64,000 nucleotides of DNA from Neurospora crassa OR74A (GCF_000182925.2 NC_026503.1:4650001-4714000); one strand, 5' to 3'. Positions 43,734 through 57,053 are shown, counted from the first letter of the stretch. Numbers and translations are program-made. The notes: a model not told the origin generated them from the letters alone.

Positions 43734-46186
43734 TTACCACTTCCACGAAGCAAAGATAAAGTAATGGCTGATATACAAATTATACGCCGACAGGATGATC
43801 AGCGGCAGCGTGTTATACCACTCCATCCCATGGAACCCGACCCGGTACACCACGGCGGTGATCATGCCGCCGACATTGAGAATGGTCCACAGCGTGCACA
43901 GCACGCGCATGTTGCGGTACTTGTTGCTCTTGTGCGCCTTCTTGTCGCCCGACGCCGCCCAGAGCAGCTCAATGCCAAACAAGCGGTCCTTGATGGCCGT
44001 CAGGTACGCGTACGACTGCACCACCATAATGTGCTGCACGTTGAAGCCGTACTTGGCCTTGGCCCAGAACCGGAACAGAACGGCGCCGTAAACGATGGAG
44101 GGAATGGCGAAGGCGAGGTTGTAGTACTTGAAGTAGATGGGGCGGAAGGCGAGGAGGAGGGTACCGGGGATGGGAGAGATAAAGATGCCAAGAGAGACGG
44201 CTGAGTAGTAGAGGAGACCTATTCCGAGAGTTAGCAGACTGTGGATGAGGGGTGGGGGACCAGGGATTAGGTTGGTACGTACCACAGAGATAGCACAACT
44301 TTTGCATAAAGTTGAGGTTGGAAGTCCAGAAATGCTTGGTGGTCAAGAGAGTGGTGGAACCGCGAGCCCAGCGCATCTGCTGCGAGAAGAAAGACCGAGG
44401 AGTGTTGGGGCAGATACCGGTAGCCAAGCAGAGCGGGACGTACTTGACCTTCCAGCCGCGATCGACAGCGCCAAATCTATTTTGACTGGTGGTTAGCAAC
44501 ACAGTTTTCCATGCAGGGGCAAGGCGCGGGAGAAGGGTTTGAGAGACTCGAGGGTTGGTGACACACACAGACACACACACACCCGCCGCACCGTATACGG
44601 AATACGAAGTGCATGTCCCACTGTCCACTGTCTCACTCGAGACCTGGCCCAACCCTTTTGCGCAGAACAAGGGCAAAAAAAGAAAGAAACTCACCCAGTA
44701 TGCACATCCTCAGAAAAACCAATCTCAGCCGTACCGCCCACCTCTTCGAGAGCAGCGCGCCTGTACACGGCATTACTGCCGACGCAAATGGAGGCACCCC
44801 ACCTGTTTCTGTTGACCTGCACGACACGATAGAAAAGCTCCTGGGTAGCTCCAGCGCCCTGCTCAACCCAAGTCTGGTCATCCGTAACTCGGAAGTATTG
44901 GGGACTCTGAATGATGGCGGTCTTGTCATCGGCCATGTGCTCGACAACCAACTCCCTGAGGAAATCCGGACGAGGGCAGAAATCAGCGTCAAAGATGGCA
45001 AAGAAGTCACCCTGTGTGCGGGCGAAAGCCCAACGGAGGTTACCGGCCTTACGAAGGCGGGGACGGTCATCGCGAACAATGTAGTTGAAACCGTAAGACT
45101 CAGCGAGCGTGCGAACCGCGTCCGAGGCGCTGTCGTCAAGGACATAGACCTTGAGCTTGGCGGCGGGCCAGTCGAGCTTGATGACGTGCTTGTATGTGTT
45201 TTCCAAAATCTCGAGAGGCTCGGAGCAGCAGGGGAGGTAGACATCGACAGTGGGAGCCGTTTCCTCGTTGATGGGGAACTCTTCCACAATCTTCTTGTGG
45301 CCATCATAATCCCAGTCGCGACCGACGACGCCAACAAGGTAGGAGATGATGAGGTAGATGTTGAGGAAGCCGACAAACACTCCGTACCAGGCAAAGATGG
45401 GACTGCAAACAGCAAAGAGCCACATACCCGCCGAGAGGGTCAGGAAGGAGATGATGCCGAAGACGTAGAGCGGAATACGGTTGGTGTGCACGTAGCGGAG
45501 CTTCTCCTCGTCATCGGGGCCGGTAGGGAAGACGAGGCCCGGCTCCTCCTTGGGGCAGTAGGTGTTCCGGAAGGCCCAGTAGCCCCGCTTAAAGGGATTT
45601 CTGCTCTTGCGGGGCGGCGAGCCGGACTTTTCCGGATCGGCGCCGGCAGGGGCAGCGGTAGCCCGGCCTTGCTCCACATCGCCAGCAGGGTTCAATACAC
45701 CACCGCTCTTCTCATCAAACTCTTGTTGAGGAACCTCTCCTGCTGGAGGAGCAGCAGGGGCAGGAGTCTGTTTACTCAAGGTTAGCTGCTGTACACCTTG
45801 TGGGACCAAAGCACAACGTGGGGTGTTCCCTTACAATATCATCGACAGGTAGTTGTATCTGAGGGGGAGGAGGGGCAACAGGGGCCGCAGGAGCACGAGC
45901 GGAAGCAGGAACCACAGGGGCAGGAACCGTAGGCGGTGCTGCAACAACTGGCGGTGCTGGAACAGTTGGCGAGGGAGGATTTTCCTTAAAGGAGGTCAGT
46001 CTTCAACATCTGTCAAACACCAGAATTGGTAGTTGTTGTTGTTGTTATTGCACTTACACTAGAAGGTCTCCTCGAAGGCCCTTGGGATGATGCACTGTCC
46101 GAAGAAGGATCTTGGAAGGGATCTGTGAGATAGCTGTTACCAGCCACGAGTGTGGGCCTGGGATTTTCAGCTTGAGGCGGTGCCAT
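43734..46186 (-). CDS. Cellulose-synthase-like glycosyltransferase (GT2)
   Basis: Membrane processive beta-glycosyltransferase that would use a UDP-sugar and extrude a beta-linked glucan. Five exons: 46186-46058, 45984-45835, 45767-44695, 44476-44283, 44218-43734, giving 676 residues. Introns have GTAAGT/GTGAGT/GTACGT donors; the third carries a CTAAC branch. Residues 1-165 are Pro/Ala/Ser-rich and cytosolic. Two helices follow (about 190-250). Catalytic motifs: LDDSASD (about 303-309), DAD (353-355), SEDVHTG (446-447), QQMRW (483-487); these are the D, DxD, ED and Q(Q/R)xRW of CesA-type enzymes. At least four helices follow, the last near the C-terminus. Closest known fungal relatives are the CelA/Tft1 enzymes that make mixed-linkage beta-glucan in Aspergillus, so that product is likely but not shown. 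Adjacent genes encode a GH12 and UDP-glucose dehydrogenase. Confidence 0.92.
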
Positions 46187-47068
46187 GATGGGTGGCTAAA
46201 AGAGATCAAGACGAATCTAGATCAAAGGGGTGAAGAGAAAGAAGAAGGAAAGGATGATCTGTCTGCACTGCCCACCACCGTTTAGGGCTTGTGTCTTGAA
46301 GATCTTGAACTCTGAAGAAGAGAGACAATCCGAGACTTGTGAACACTCGTCCAAGGAGTCATATAAAGGGAAGTTTTGGGAGCCATCCTTGGAGAGCCCC
46401 TGCATCCCGTTCCCGCCATCTCGCAAGCTAAGAGCACCTAGTAGGCGCAAAAAAAAAAAAGTCAAAAAAGACAACAAAAGCCGCACGCCCACGCATGCCC
46501 ACTCCAACGACATCGGTGAGTCCATTGCTACAGAGAGACAAGCGAGAAGCCATGAGGCTGAAGACCAGGGGTACCTGAGCTAGTCGGCGCTAGCGGCGAT
46601 GATCATTGGCGATAGGGGACCACCCCCAGGTCCCTGAAAAGTTAGGCCAAGTACCTTCATGGCCAGGGGCGGTGAGTCCCGTACGGTGTACCTGCAACAA
46701 GTCTCCCAACATCCGACCTACCTTGAAGCTAATTAAGAGAAGGGAAAGATATGCAGTGTACCGCGCTGTGTGATGTGCAATTTGATACAGGGATGCTGGA
46801 TATTAAAGCATCGGGATGGCGCTTACGAGGCGTGTCTGGAGCATGCAACGGCCCTGGATTTTCCCAGGACCTTCCCCGTAGCCTGCAAATAGGCTGATGC
46901 AGCGCAGATTTGACTGCGAACCGCTTTGTCCATTGTATCGTTCGCGGCCTCACTAGCTTCACAGTCTCCCTCTAAACTGCGCAGCAATGGCCCGTGCCAC
47001 TCATGTTACTGACCGACTCGGCTGAATAAGGTTTATGGAGCACACTAGTGTATTAGCTAATGTCTTGG
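46187..47068. other. Upstream region of the GT2 gene
   Basis: Between GT2 and GH12, both on the minus strand. Poly-A run near 46449-46461. No gene supported. Confidence 0.6.
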
Positions 47069-48339
47069 CTACGATATCAGATAGAGTAGAGTAGCGCTCA
47101 TAATGATGGCGCTAGAGAACAGCCATTGTGGAGGATTGGTGGATGCCGCTAGAGAACACAGGTGGCCGACTGCGAGCTTCGGAGCCGCGCCCGCAACCAG
47201 GTCCATGTCGAACTCCGATGCAGAGAAGGTGACGGTGCCTTCTGAATGGTACGCCTCCGACCCAAAAGACACCAAGCCGAGATGAGATTTGGCTGATACC
47301 AGGCCGTTGCGCCATAGGTATTGCAACAACGGCGATATTTCCGCCGTGAAGGTGGTCTGATTGGCCGACGCTACCCAGGTGAAGACGTCGGTACCTCTCT
47401 CGTTATGGCCCTGATACAAGACACTGGGTACAACATTTCGTTAGAGTCTGCTTTCCCAGCCGTCGACCGGGACAGTGCGGCCTTGACCGGCCGCTTCTCG
47501 GGTGATTTGCAAGAACTTACAATTCTGCGTCTCCGATAGTCTGGGTGAAGCACGTCTTGGTCATGTTCGCGTCGAACCCGAGTGGTTCTGCATGGCCAAA
47601 CTTCCCCACCCAGATCATAATCTCGGTCTCTGCAGTCTGCTCGTTGAGTGCCTTGGCGACATCACGATCAGCGAACATGTCGAACGCCACATTGGCAGAT
47701 GTGCCGTCGTTGGTCAGGCCGTCATGGTCAACCACCCGCGCCGGGCGAGGCTTCGACCCCGGACCCATGGACCATTGGGCGGAGAGAACCAATGCCGAGA
47801 TGTTGGACAAGGGTGTCGGCAGACCAGGAGCCGTCAGCTTCACGTGGGGGTAGGAGTGGACCATCTCTGGATTCGACGACCATGACCAGGTTGCCGCAAA
47901 AGCAGGCGGTGAGTCTTGGACCTGAAGATAGTGGGGACAAGAAAAGTCAGTCAAAGGTGAGACAAGACAAACTGAAGAAGGGTCATTGACTTACGGATAT
48001 GCATTGGAATCCTTTGACGTCAGGGTTCCAGGCATCGGCGTTGACTGTGAGTTATTTCGCGTGGAAAGATTAGGTGTGTGAACTGAACGAAGCAAGTATG
48101 GCGTGCCTGACTAGACGCGAGCTGAGGCTGACTGGAACTGGACTATTGAAAGAGTGCTGAACGAAGAGCGGAGACATACAGGTCATGTTGTTGAAAGGTA
48201 TCGTGTAACCCATTTGCCCGCAAACGGTGGCATCGTAGGCTCCGGCAGTGGTCTGGCCCCATAGGCCGACAGCTAGCAGCACTGCTAGACGTGCTAGCAG
48301 TGACAAGCGTGGATGTGGTTGGAGAGCTAGCGCCGCCAT
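47069..48339 (-). CDS. GH12 endoglucanase, probably GPI-anchored
   Basis: Hydrolyses beta-1,4 or mixed-linkage glucans or xyloglucan at the cell surface. Exons 48339-48180, 48044-47995, 47921-47521, 47423-47069, giving 321 residues in one frame. Residues 1-34 form a signal peptide (LARLAVLLAVGLWGQTTAGA). GH12 hallmarks: DMFADRD..., then TEIMIWVGKFG with the nucleophile Glu, and SFGSEAYHSEG with the acid/base Glu. The Cys in YDATVCGQMGY and KGFQCISV likely form a disulfide. The C-terminus ends in a polar stretch and a hydrophobic tail (WLFSSAIIMSATLLYLIS), the pattern of a GPI signal, which is not usual for classical secreted GH12 enzymes. It sits between the GT2 and UDP-glucose dehydrogenase genes. 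The small second exon (50 bases) is uncertain, since its acceptor was chosen by frame and GH12 similarity. Confidence 0.88.
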
Positions 48340-50162
48340 TGCATTTGCCGAACTGGAACAATCTCGAGAGCTGTCTTTAGTGATAATGTCGAAGTCGGGA
48401 TCAATGGAGGATGTAGGTTCTGGGTAACGAAGAAAGAAAACGAGGGAGGGCGTCGTTTGGGGCAGCACAAACCCGCATCTGTACTACCACACGCATCTGC
48501 ATCCCATGGTTCCGAGAAAGAGCGGCCGGGATGCTCTGACAGGGCCAGCATGTCCATTATCACGTTGCTAGCGGTTGGCGATTGCTGTGTTGTAAACGAA
48601 GGTTTGTCGGCGGTTCGTTAGTGATGGCGGCGGTCAGACGGTGGATTTCCGCCATCGCTAATCTCGCCCGACTTTATCGCGTTTGTAGTGTGTAGATGAT
48701 GTGAAGCAGGGGTTGCTCGCTGCGTCAGGACCCTGCCGAGTCAGGTCCGGGACCGTGTAGTGTATGATCGGCGACTCCATTGGTGACAGCTCAGCGGCAC
48801 CACTCTATCGAGCACTGCGGCCGCGTTGGCAAACAATCATGGCCCATCACGTGCCAAGTAGGCACTAAACCGTAATGCGTAGAGTGTCACGGGGCCGCCC
48901 TGGCTGCTGGCATCGGTGTCCCCTGTCTAGCCCGTCCAACCCCATGTTTAAAGCCGCCGCCGATCCTCTTATCTGGGGACAGCCAAAGAAACAAACTCCG
49001 GCCGGACTGTTTTGCGGGTGGGCAATGGAGCCCAGACTTTACAAAAGCCTCCAACTCGGTTGCATTGCGATCGGCCCTTCAGATGGACGAGTTTAGCTTG
49101 AGCGGCAGGAAGCGACAAGATGTGCCCATCATCGCCTCATCCATCATCACCAGCGGCCTCTCATCGGCTCATTTCAGTAACATTGCGCAAGAGAGAAGCT
49201 ACGCGCAGAAAAGGCAAGGTGGCCGTAGACTGTGGACAGCTGAAAGAAACGTCTAGACCAGTGCTCCACTCTCGACCTTGGTTATGGGATCCCTGAGATC
49301 ACAACTCATCTCTCAAGTTATGTATTGTGTGAGTGAGTGGGTGGGAGAACACAGTAGCGGGTGCGAATCTGGCGAGTCGTAAAAAAACTAAAAAAAGGTG
49401 GGGGTCGAGGGAATGCAGGAGCAATGTTTTTGGTGCTAGCTTTGTGTGCCGGATCGTCGAGGATGTACATGTGTGTGGTATTCATCGCGGTGGGTACTTG
49501 TCCTTACCGCACCCAGGGGTATTCCATCCCCCAGTCACGAAGATCCCCCACTTTATCGTGCTGAAACAACACTTTCTCAGAGCGGTGCGTACCTGGGGAA
49601 AGAGACGAATGGGAACGAGGCTCGGGGACCAGCCCAAGGTGCCGGACCTGTCGGTGTTCAGAAAGTGGTGACACCAGGTAGATGCCCGAGGGAATAAGTG
49701 AGCTTGGCACTTTTTCTGGCCCCAGTCCAGCATGGGTGGATCATGGGTAATCCCACCCAGTGCTAGGGAACAATGGTGCCGGTGAGAAGGCGGACAACCG
49801 ACGGACTGCTGATGGACTGTGACGACACCCGGATGCGTGATGGCTTCTGTCATGGGTGACCCCTGGCCGAGGCTGGTGTTTCTGCGTCGGGCCCATGAAG
49901 AAATCATGTTGTGACGAGAAGCCGTGGCCCGACATGGTGCTAGAAAACTCGGGAGATGGCAAAGATAATTGCTCACGGCATCGGGTACAGACTCGAGCAC
50001 CTCTTCCAGACAGAGGATATATAACAATATCCCCGAGACACTCCTAACAGCCTTAACCCTTGGCGGCAAAGCACATCGCTCCAAGACATTCGGACAACAC
50101 ACACGTATCAAGTCCTCTTTTCACTCTCTTTTCCTCTGTGATCAGCAGCACATCGGGGCAAC
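48340..50162. other. Divergent upstream region (GH12 and UDP-glucose dehydrogenase)
   Basis: 1.8 kb between two divergent genes. A hairpin TTAG-T-GATGGCGG ... CCGCCATC-G-CTAA lies near 48617-48662. Minus frames at 49482-50111 show no domain. Confidence 0.55.
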
Positions 50163-52277
50163 ATGGACGCCAACCACACTCAACATTGCTGTTGCTCCCG
50201 CCGGGAGGGCCCCCAGTCGCCCTTGCTTACCCCATCACCAGGCCCTCTTACTAGATCACTCCCTAGCACCCAGTCGCTCGCTTCCGCTTTGAGCCCGGGT
50301 GCCTCGACACCAGGCTCGTGGACCGCCCATCCGTGGTCTCCGGAAAGCGCAAACACTTCACCGCCTAGCACACGGTCAGGCTCGCCAGAGCTCAAGGTGA
50401 GGTTTCAGACAGAGAAGGTCGAGATTGCTCCACGAGTAGATGTGGCCGAGGTGCTCCCTACTGTGACCAAGTCAGTGAAGAGCATCTGCTTCGTCGGCGC
50501 AGGATTTGTTGGTATGTTTTCCGGTCCGATGTGTTCCGCGGAGAGAGAAGATTGTTGACTGTGACCATATAGGTGGACCAACTGCCGCCGTCATTGCCTA
50601 CCACAACCCAGACATCACGGTCAACGTTGTTGATCTGAACGAGCAGCGAATTGCGGCTTGGAACTCGAGCCAGCTCCCAATTCACGAGGATGGTTTGTTG
50701 AAGGTTGTGAGGACAGCTCGCGATGGTACGGTGGACACCACGGTGAAGATTCCGGGGCTTCCTAGATCCTTCAAGCTCGATGCTCGCAGTCCCAACCTGG
50801 TATTCTCGACCAAGGTGAACGAGGCCATCGAGGTGGCCGATGTCATCTTCATCTGCGTTAACACACCCACCAAGACCTATGGTCTGGGAGCCGGGTCGAT
50901 GGCCGATATCAGCATGGTGGAAAGTGCTAGCAGGACCGTGGCGCAACACGCCAAGAAGGGAGCCATCATTGTTGAAAAGAGTACTGTCCCATGCGGTACA
51001 GCTCGTGTCATTCAAGATATTGTAAGTGGCCTTGATTGAGATGTCTTGACTGGAGACAGGATGCTGACAGCGACTAGTTCAAATACTACCGCCCCAATGA
51101 CGAGTTCGAGATTCTATCGAACCCCGAGTTCCTGGCCGAGGGCACCGCCGTCGAGAACCTCATGCACCCGGATCGCATCCTCATTGGCAGTGCCCGCACC
51201 TTGGCCGGCATGAAAGCGGCCGAGAGTCTCAAGAACGTATATGCCGCGTGGGTTCCTCAAGAACGTATCATTACTGTCAACACCTTTAGCAGTGAGCTGT
51301 CGAAGCTTGTCGCCAACACGATGCTGGCCCAGCGTATCAGCAGCATGAACGCGGTGAGCGCCATGTGCGAGGAGATTGGTCTGGGATCGGATGTGGACGA
51401 TGTCAGCCTGGCCCTCGGACAGGATTCACGAATCGGGCCCAAGTTCCTCCAGGCCGGTGTGGGTTTCGGTGGGTCTTGTTTTGAGAAGGATATCCTCAAC
51501 CTCTCGTATTTGGCAAGGGAACTGCACCTGGATGTGGTCGCCGACTACTGGCTAGGTATTCTGAAGATCAACGAGTATCAGCGTGAGAGGTATGCGCACA
51601 GGGTGGTCAAGGAGTTGAACGGATCGCTGCGCGGAAAGAAGATTTCCGTGCTGGGCTTTGCTTTCAAGGACGGCACCAACGACACGCGCAACAGTATTGC
51701 GGTGCACATCATCAAGAGCCTGGCGGAGGAGATGCCATTGGAGATTGGCATCTTTGACCCTGGGTGCGCCGCAAACGAGATCATGGAGGAGATTGAGAAG
51801 ATCGGCTTGACCAAGGCGCAACTGGAGCGTGTCAAGATTTGCAGCAACTGGCGCGAATCTGTCAAGCAAGCGAGCGCTGTGTGCATCCTGACCCAGTGGA
51901 AGCAGTTCCGCGGCGCCCAGCTCGGTCGCTCGACGAAGAAACCCGTCAAGACACCGTCTCAGCCACTCACCAAGACCTTTGTTAACGGCAAGCTCACCGA
52001 GATGGCCATCTTGGAGCTGGAGGCCATGGTTGCGCGCGACCTCAACATTACCGACGAGGACCCTCTCCACAGACTCAAGCCCGAGGCTACTGCTGAGGGA
52101 TTCGAGATCTTTGGTTTGGCGGCATCCATGCTGGAGGAAATCAGTCAGGAACCCGTCAACTGGGCTGAGGCCGCGTCGCTGATGCAGGAGCCCCGATGGG
52201 TGTTTGACGGGCGCAACGTCGTCGATCCCATTGAGCTCCAATCGCTCGGGTTCAAGGTCCGCGGCATCGGCAAGTGA
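50163..52277 (+). CDS. ugd: UDP-glucose 6-dehydrogenase
   Basis: Oxidises UDP-glucose to UDP-glucuronate with two NAD+, in the cytosol, supplying precursor for glucuronate- or xylose-containing glycans. Three exons: 50163-50511, 50573-51021, 51078-52277, 665 residues. Introns have GTATGT and GTAAGT donors and TAG acceptors. The NAD-binding loop is FVGAGFVGGPTAA (about 110-122; GxGxxG). The catalytic Cys is C400 in GVGFGGSCFEKD. NPEFLAEGTAVENL and FKDGTNDTRNS are further signatures. Residues 1-105 are a Ser/Pro-rich extension absent from bacterial enzymes; the first ATG is used and a shorter start is possible (no in-frame ATG seen before residue 110 other than residue 1). Another insert lies at about 545-580. 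It is divergent from GH12. Confidence 0.95.
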
Positions 52278-55200
52278 CTTTGCCGAATTGATAATAGTAA
52301 TCAGGGACGAGTAATGGATGATGGATGATAGACGGAGCGCGGAACGGAAATATATACCGGGTAATTTTGAGTTTGGGTGTTTTTGGCGTCTGGTTGAGCG
52401 GCTTCATCGGCCTCACTTTTTGGTCAAATTGAACGGCGACATGGGATACAACAATTGGACGGGACAAGGGTACTGGACGGCTTTTATGATGTCAAGTCAG
52501 GTTTCGTGAAGAAAAGAAAGGGCTGGATAGGATTATTCTGCTGATGATTAGCGACGATTTGTTGCGTTCTCAGGTCGAACGTCTAATTGATTTTGCGTTG
52601 TTCTCTCCATTTGTCGCGACGAAACTGAAATTTGTGGTGATGGAATTGAGAAAGTGAGGGGGTTGCTCGGTGCTGGTGCCTGCCCGCCGATAAGGATGAG
52701 TGACGATAAGGGGGACTCCGCTTTCCAACCTAATACAGCTCTGTTACCGTAACGCTTAGGCCACATAGTTTTCTTGGGCCACAGATAAGCTGGTATTGTG
52801 AAAAGTTTTGTAAGATACCCAACGACTTCGGCAACACTGGACCCCACCCAACCCCACCCATTACAACAGGCAGACCACTCACTCACTCTCCTCACTCTCC
52901 GTAACGGCGTGACCGTGATTAACAGAACTGAACTTAACCACCTACCATCAGCAATCGTGACGACTTCCCATCTGCCCGGTTTGAAGGACTTTTGTTCGTG
53001 GTGTGATATTCTTCCGCTCCGACCGACGCACATTGGCAGATTTTTCCCATGCTCGGCAGCGGTCCGAACTCTCCTTCCGCCAACTGAACAAACAAACAAA
53101 CAAACAAACACGCGATTCGGGCACTCTCATCTAATCTACACTGACACATTCGACATTCCAAGTCAACAGCCATCTGCTAGAGGCAAGTCGTAGGTACTTA
53201 CCTGCCCGCCTTCTGTTTCTTGATCCAACACTCGCAAGCTTAGTACCTACCTAGAGGTACTCACTGCATTGACAACCACAACAATCTGCACCCGTTTTCA
53301 GCTTGCGACGCCAACCGAGGTGGAATACTGAAATCTGCCATGGGCTAACTCAATTGACACACTCACAGAATCAGAACAGTCCAGACCAACCGCGGCGCAG
53401 TACCGCAGCCTGTTGCTACACACATTAATTGTCCATAATCTGTTGGCTGCCACCCACATTCACCCCCAGACGAATATGGCGGGCAATAAAGACACACCGC
53501 GGCGTTCCCCATTGCGACGACTAGGTCATACTACTGCGACCATCCACTGTTGGCGGCTAACCCCGGTGGTGGCCGTGCTCGGACCAAGCGAGTAAGCGCA
53601 ATAGACGCGCTACTGGAGAAGGTCCCATGTCTCGGCTGCCTCTCTCGACCCTTTCAACGTCGCCGACTTCCAATCTGGCATTTCGGAGAGATTCGGCGAT
53701 ATCCCCATCCACCATTGAGGCACGTCCTTGACGGCAACGGCGTTCTGCATACACGTCCGGAAGAAGCTCAACCATCATGCATGGCAGCTAGGACACCAGT
53801 CGAGACGAGACCCTCTTTTGAGTTGGCGGCTACAGACCTGCATTGCTGCAGGCTTGGGTGTTTCAACGTCCATCCTTCATATTCCAAATGGCTAGCCGGA
53901 CTTTGACTGGTGGGCATAGCCGCCTGCTTCTTTCTAGGTCGTCAGCTCATCCCCCTAACCCAAGGGGTGTACATTTGGTCTCTGTCATGGCATCCAAGAG
54001 GGAGTCTACGAGGAGGTCCGAAGGAACACGATGCTTCTGGAATGACCAACATGAGCGGCCAGCCCCATCTCATTGACACATGCCGTTCCCTACACCTCTT
54101 CTTTGAGCAGAGGTCGATGGGCAGTGAAGAGACATGCAGGGGGCTGGCCCTTGCTCCCTTCAGCCGTGGCATACGAAGCTCACACGCAATCCACTACAAC
54201 ATCTTCACTTCGGTCAGCATTTGACACAGACAAACCCCCGTGTCATCGCACCTCCCCTCTCTGCCGTAATGCTGCCTGGAACTTGGTCATGCGGCTTAGG
54301 AACTCACATCAAGGACCTTCCTGGACAAGGCTGCGCGATGGTGTTGTCGCCCGCATCATTCCATGCCTAGCCCAGCGACACACTTGGAACAGCCGATCAA
54401 TACGCTCATCTGGGAGCCAAAGTCAGCCTTTCTGGCGTGTTTGTGTCATCATTATCGTCTTGTACGACAAGCCCATGCACCAGCCCAAAGTACCAGCAAA
54501 GGTGGCCAGAAACTGCCAAGATGGAGCTGTCAAAGATGGCACTGGCAATTTCTTTTGCTTTCCAGAAAGGAACATGCTTTCGGGTCATTGGGCGCTTCGA
54601 TTGGTATTCATTTTGCTGGTTCTGAAACGCGAACGGCACCGTTGCCAAACTCCTACATACGGCTTTCCCGGAGCACTCTTCCTTCTCCCACCGTCTGCCA
54701 CAGCGCTTGGTCCATCAAGCGACTGGCACGACATTGCCTTGGCAGACGCCGGTTTGGCAGACGCCCTTTTGTCACTGTCGTGGAACTAACCTTCTGCAAC
54801 AGAGGCTGAGGTTCACTCCGTGCTGAACATCATTAAGACAGACAGATGTCGGATACCCTTATTACATCACCCAGTCAGTCCTCGTCAAGTGACTCGATGA
54901 TCAACATTCTAGATTGGCAAAGGGTGCGAAACCTGTCCCAAAGGGGAAAAGCTCAGCGCCCTCAGACCCTCACTGTGTCCTGAGGTCCTCCACGGTAGCC
55001 CCAGCCAAGTCCTCCCACTTTTAGGGCTGGAACCAATCTAGCAGAGCATAGCCCCAGACCTTCCACTTTGCAAGTACACTAGGCCGGGTCTTCGTCCAAC
55101 GATGCAATGCCCCCGCGGCGCCAGCAATGGTTTGCTGCACGTTTGCCCTGTGTGTACCTGCTTTTGCACTGAGATCAAATCGCACCTATTGCACTCATCA

Positions 55201-57053
55201 ATTGTCTACTCCAGCGCTGTCCTCGAATCGGGCGCTCTGCTTTCACCCACGCTAGTCACTTGCAGATGGCGATGACATGCCGGTGGTTGCGGGGTACCGT
55301 AATGCGGTTTGTTGAGATGACTGGCTGCTCATCCAGGCTGCCGAATACCTGTGGCGCTTGATGCGACAGGGTCGTCCTCACCCCTGTCTGCCCTGTCACA
55401 CCCTTGAGAAGAGTCCGACACATGCGGTACGTACAGGGAGGGCAATGTGAAGGACTCGGGACACGAACGGTGGACTCCAGTGAGTCAGGACGCCGAACGG
55501 AGAACCATGGTCTGAAAGTGCTGTCGTCAGAAGATCTCCGAAATTTGGAAGAAGGTCCTACCCGGTGATGAACTCCGTACTTGGTAGGTCTGCACTGTAC
55601 TGCTTTTCCGGCTTTTGCATCCAGAGTGAAAAGTATCAACGAACTCGATGTTGGCGCAGCATGTCTCCCTGGCGACAGCCATTTCGGTGGTGAACTTTTG
55701 TCCTTCTTACCACCTCTTCCGGCTTGAGCATACTGAATCCTTCGCACAGCCAATGGGTTGCCTCTGAAGGGAATCCTACTTTCATCAGTCGCCAACATTG
55801 ACAAACATCTCCTTCACCACAATGATGGCAGGACGGTTGCGGGGAGGAGCGAGGGTGGTGTTGAGGGGTGGGCAACCAGGGGTCGTGATGGTGGGGAGTG
55901 AAGCCTGGAAAAAGTACAAGATGACAGGAAATCACAGGGCTTTAGGACGTCCTAGTCTGGGCTCCCTCTTGGCTCGTCATCCCTGCCCTTTCAACATCGC
56001 CAGTGTGGTGTAACCATTCCCATGTCCACCCTTTTCCTGATGCGGTCATCGTTTATCTTCGATCCAACATTTCTTCCATATTCTGGGATTTCCACCGGCG
56101 CGGAGAACCCCGGAATCATCCCAGCAAAAAAAAAAATGGGGAAGAGAAAAGGCGCGCCGTACTAGAACGGCTGATTACAAGAGTTACCACGATGTACTAT
56201 GGTGATATGGGTAAGTTAAACCCGTGGATCAGGTCGTTGGACACACAGTGCCCACGAAGCTTTGGCTTTGGTGGTCAGTGCAAGATACTTGACAGGGAGG
56301 TAAAACTTTTGCTCGTAACCGCAGTAGGTAGCTCAGCCCTTCTGGGCTCGGGCTGTGCTGTTGATGATTGGACAGGGGGCGATGCAGCTCGTACTACACA
56401 CACCCCCCCGACCCTCCACTTCCACCTCCACTTCGCTGAGAAGTGACTCTTTTGCCGACCGGCGGCCTGGAGGCAGTCGAGTTCGCCGGATTCTCATTGA
56501 AGCATGATCAGTTACTGCCTGGGGAGGGGTGTGGATCGAGGTGAACCTATGAGGCATCTCTTCGCTACACCCGTTAGTTCGTACGTGGGTCATGAACTGC
56601 CCCTGCGGACAGTGTGAGAGTTTGCGTGGCCTGGCACACGCCCAGGCTGCCCACATACACACCTACACCAAGTAGAAGCTGATGACACCTCTCGAGACTC
56701 CGGCTCACCTTTACCACACACCAAAGTCCATATAAGTTGCAGGCCGCCCGCCACTTGGCCCGACCTTGATCCTCACCTCCTCACCCTCATCTTCATCGAC
56801 GAGTCAGTCACAATCTGTTGCCAACATCTCCAAACAGATTTACATATCAGGCCAAGGCCCCGTGATCCACACAACAACTCAACACAACAACAATATCAAT
56901 ACTCCAGTGACCTCGCCGCATCAGACTCCGTCTCATCGACAAGTTGTCACCCACAAACCCAACCACGACCGTCGTTGCATGTTCCCATGTCTTTGAGATA
57001 TCAGTACCCAAAGGACAACTTTAACTCGGACACGGCCGACTGACATCGACTTC
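52278..57053. other. Longest gene-poor stretch
   Basis: 4.8 kb without a supported gene. Frames up to 238 codons (54073-54789) overlap two others and show no domain. A (CAAA)n repeat lies at 53087-53110. A TAGAGGTA motif lies near 53252. Confidence 0.5.
53087..53110. repeat. (CAAA)n microsatellite
   Basis: Six copies of CAAA, in intergenic DNA. Confidence 0.85.

Noticed and set aside
44613-45785. 390-codon plus frame antisense to GT2
   Set aside because: Covers the catalytic exon of GT2 in mirror; composition (Val/Gly/Glu/Leu) is that of a shadow.
48617-48662. Hairpin as a small mobile element
   Set aside because: Arms of about 13 bases with one mismatch and no target duplication; may be chance or a palindromic protein-binding site.
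54073-54789. 238-codon plus frame in the 52-57 kb gap
   Set aside because: Two other frames overlap it, no domain is visible, and it lacks C-ending codon bias.
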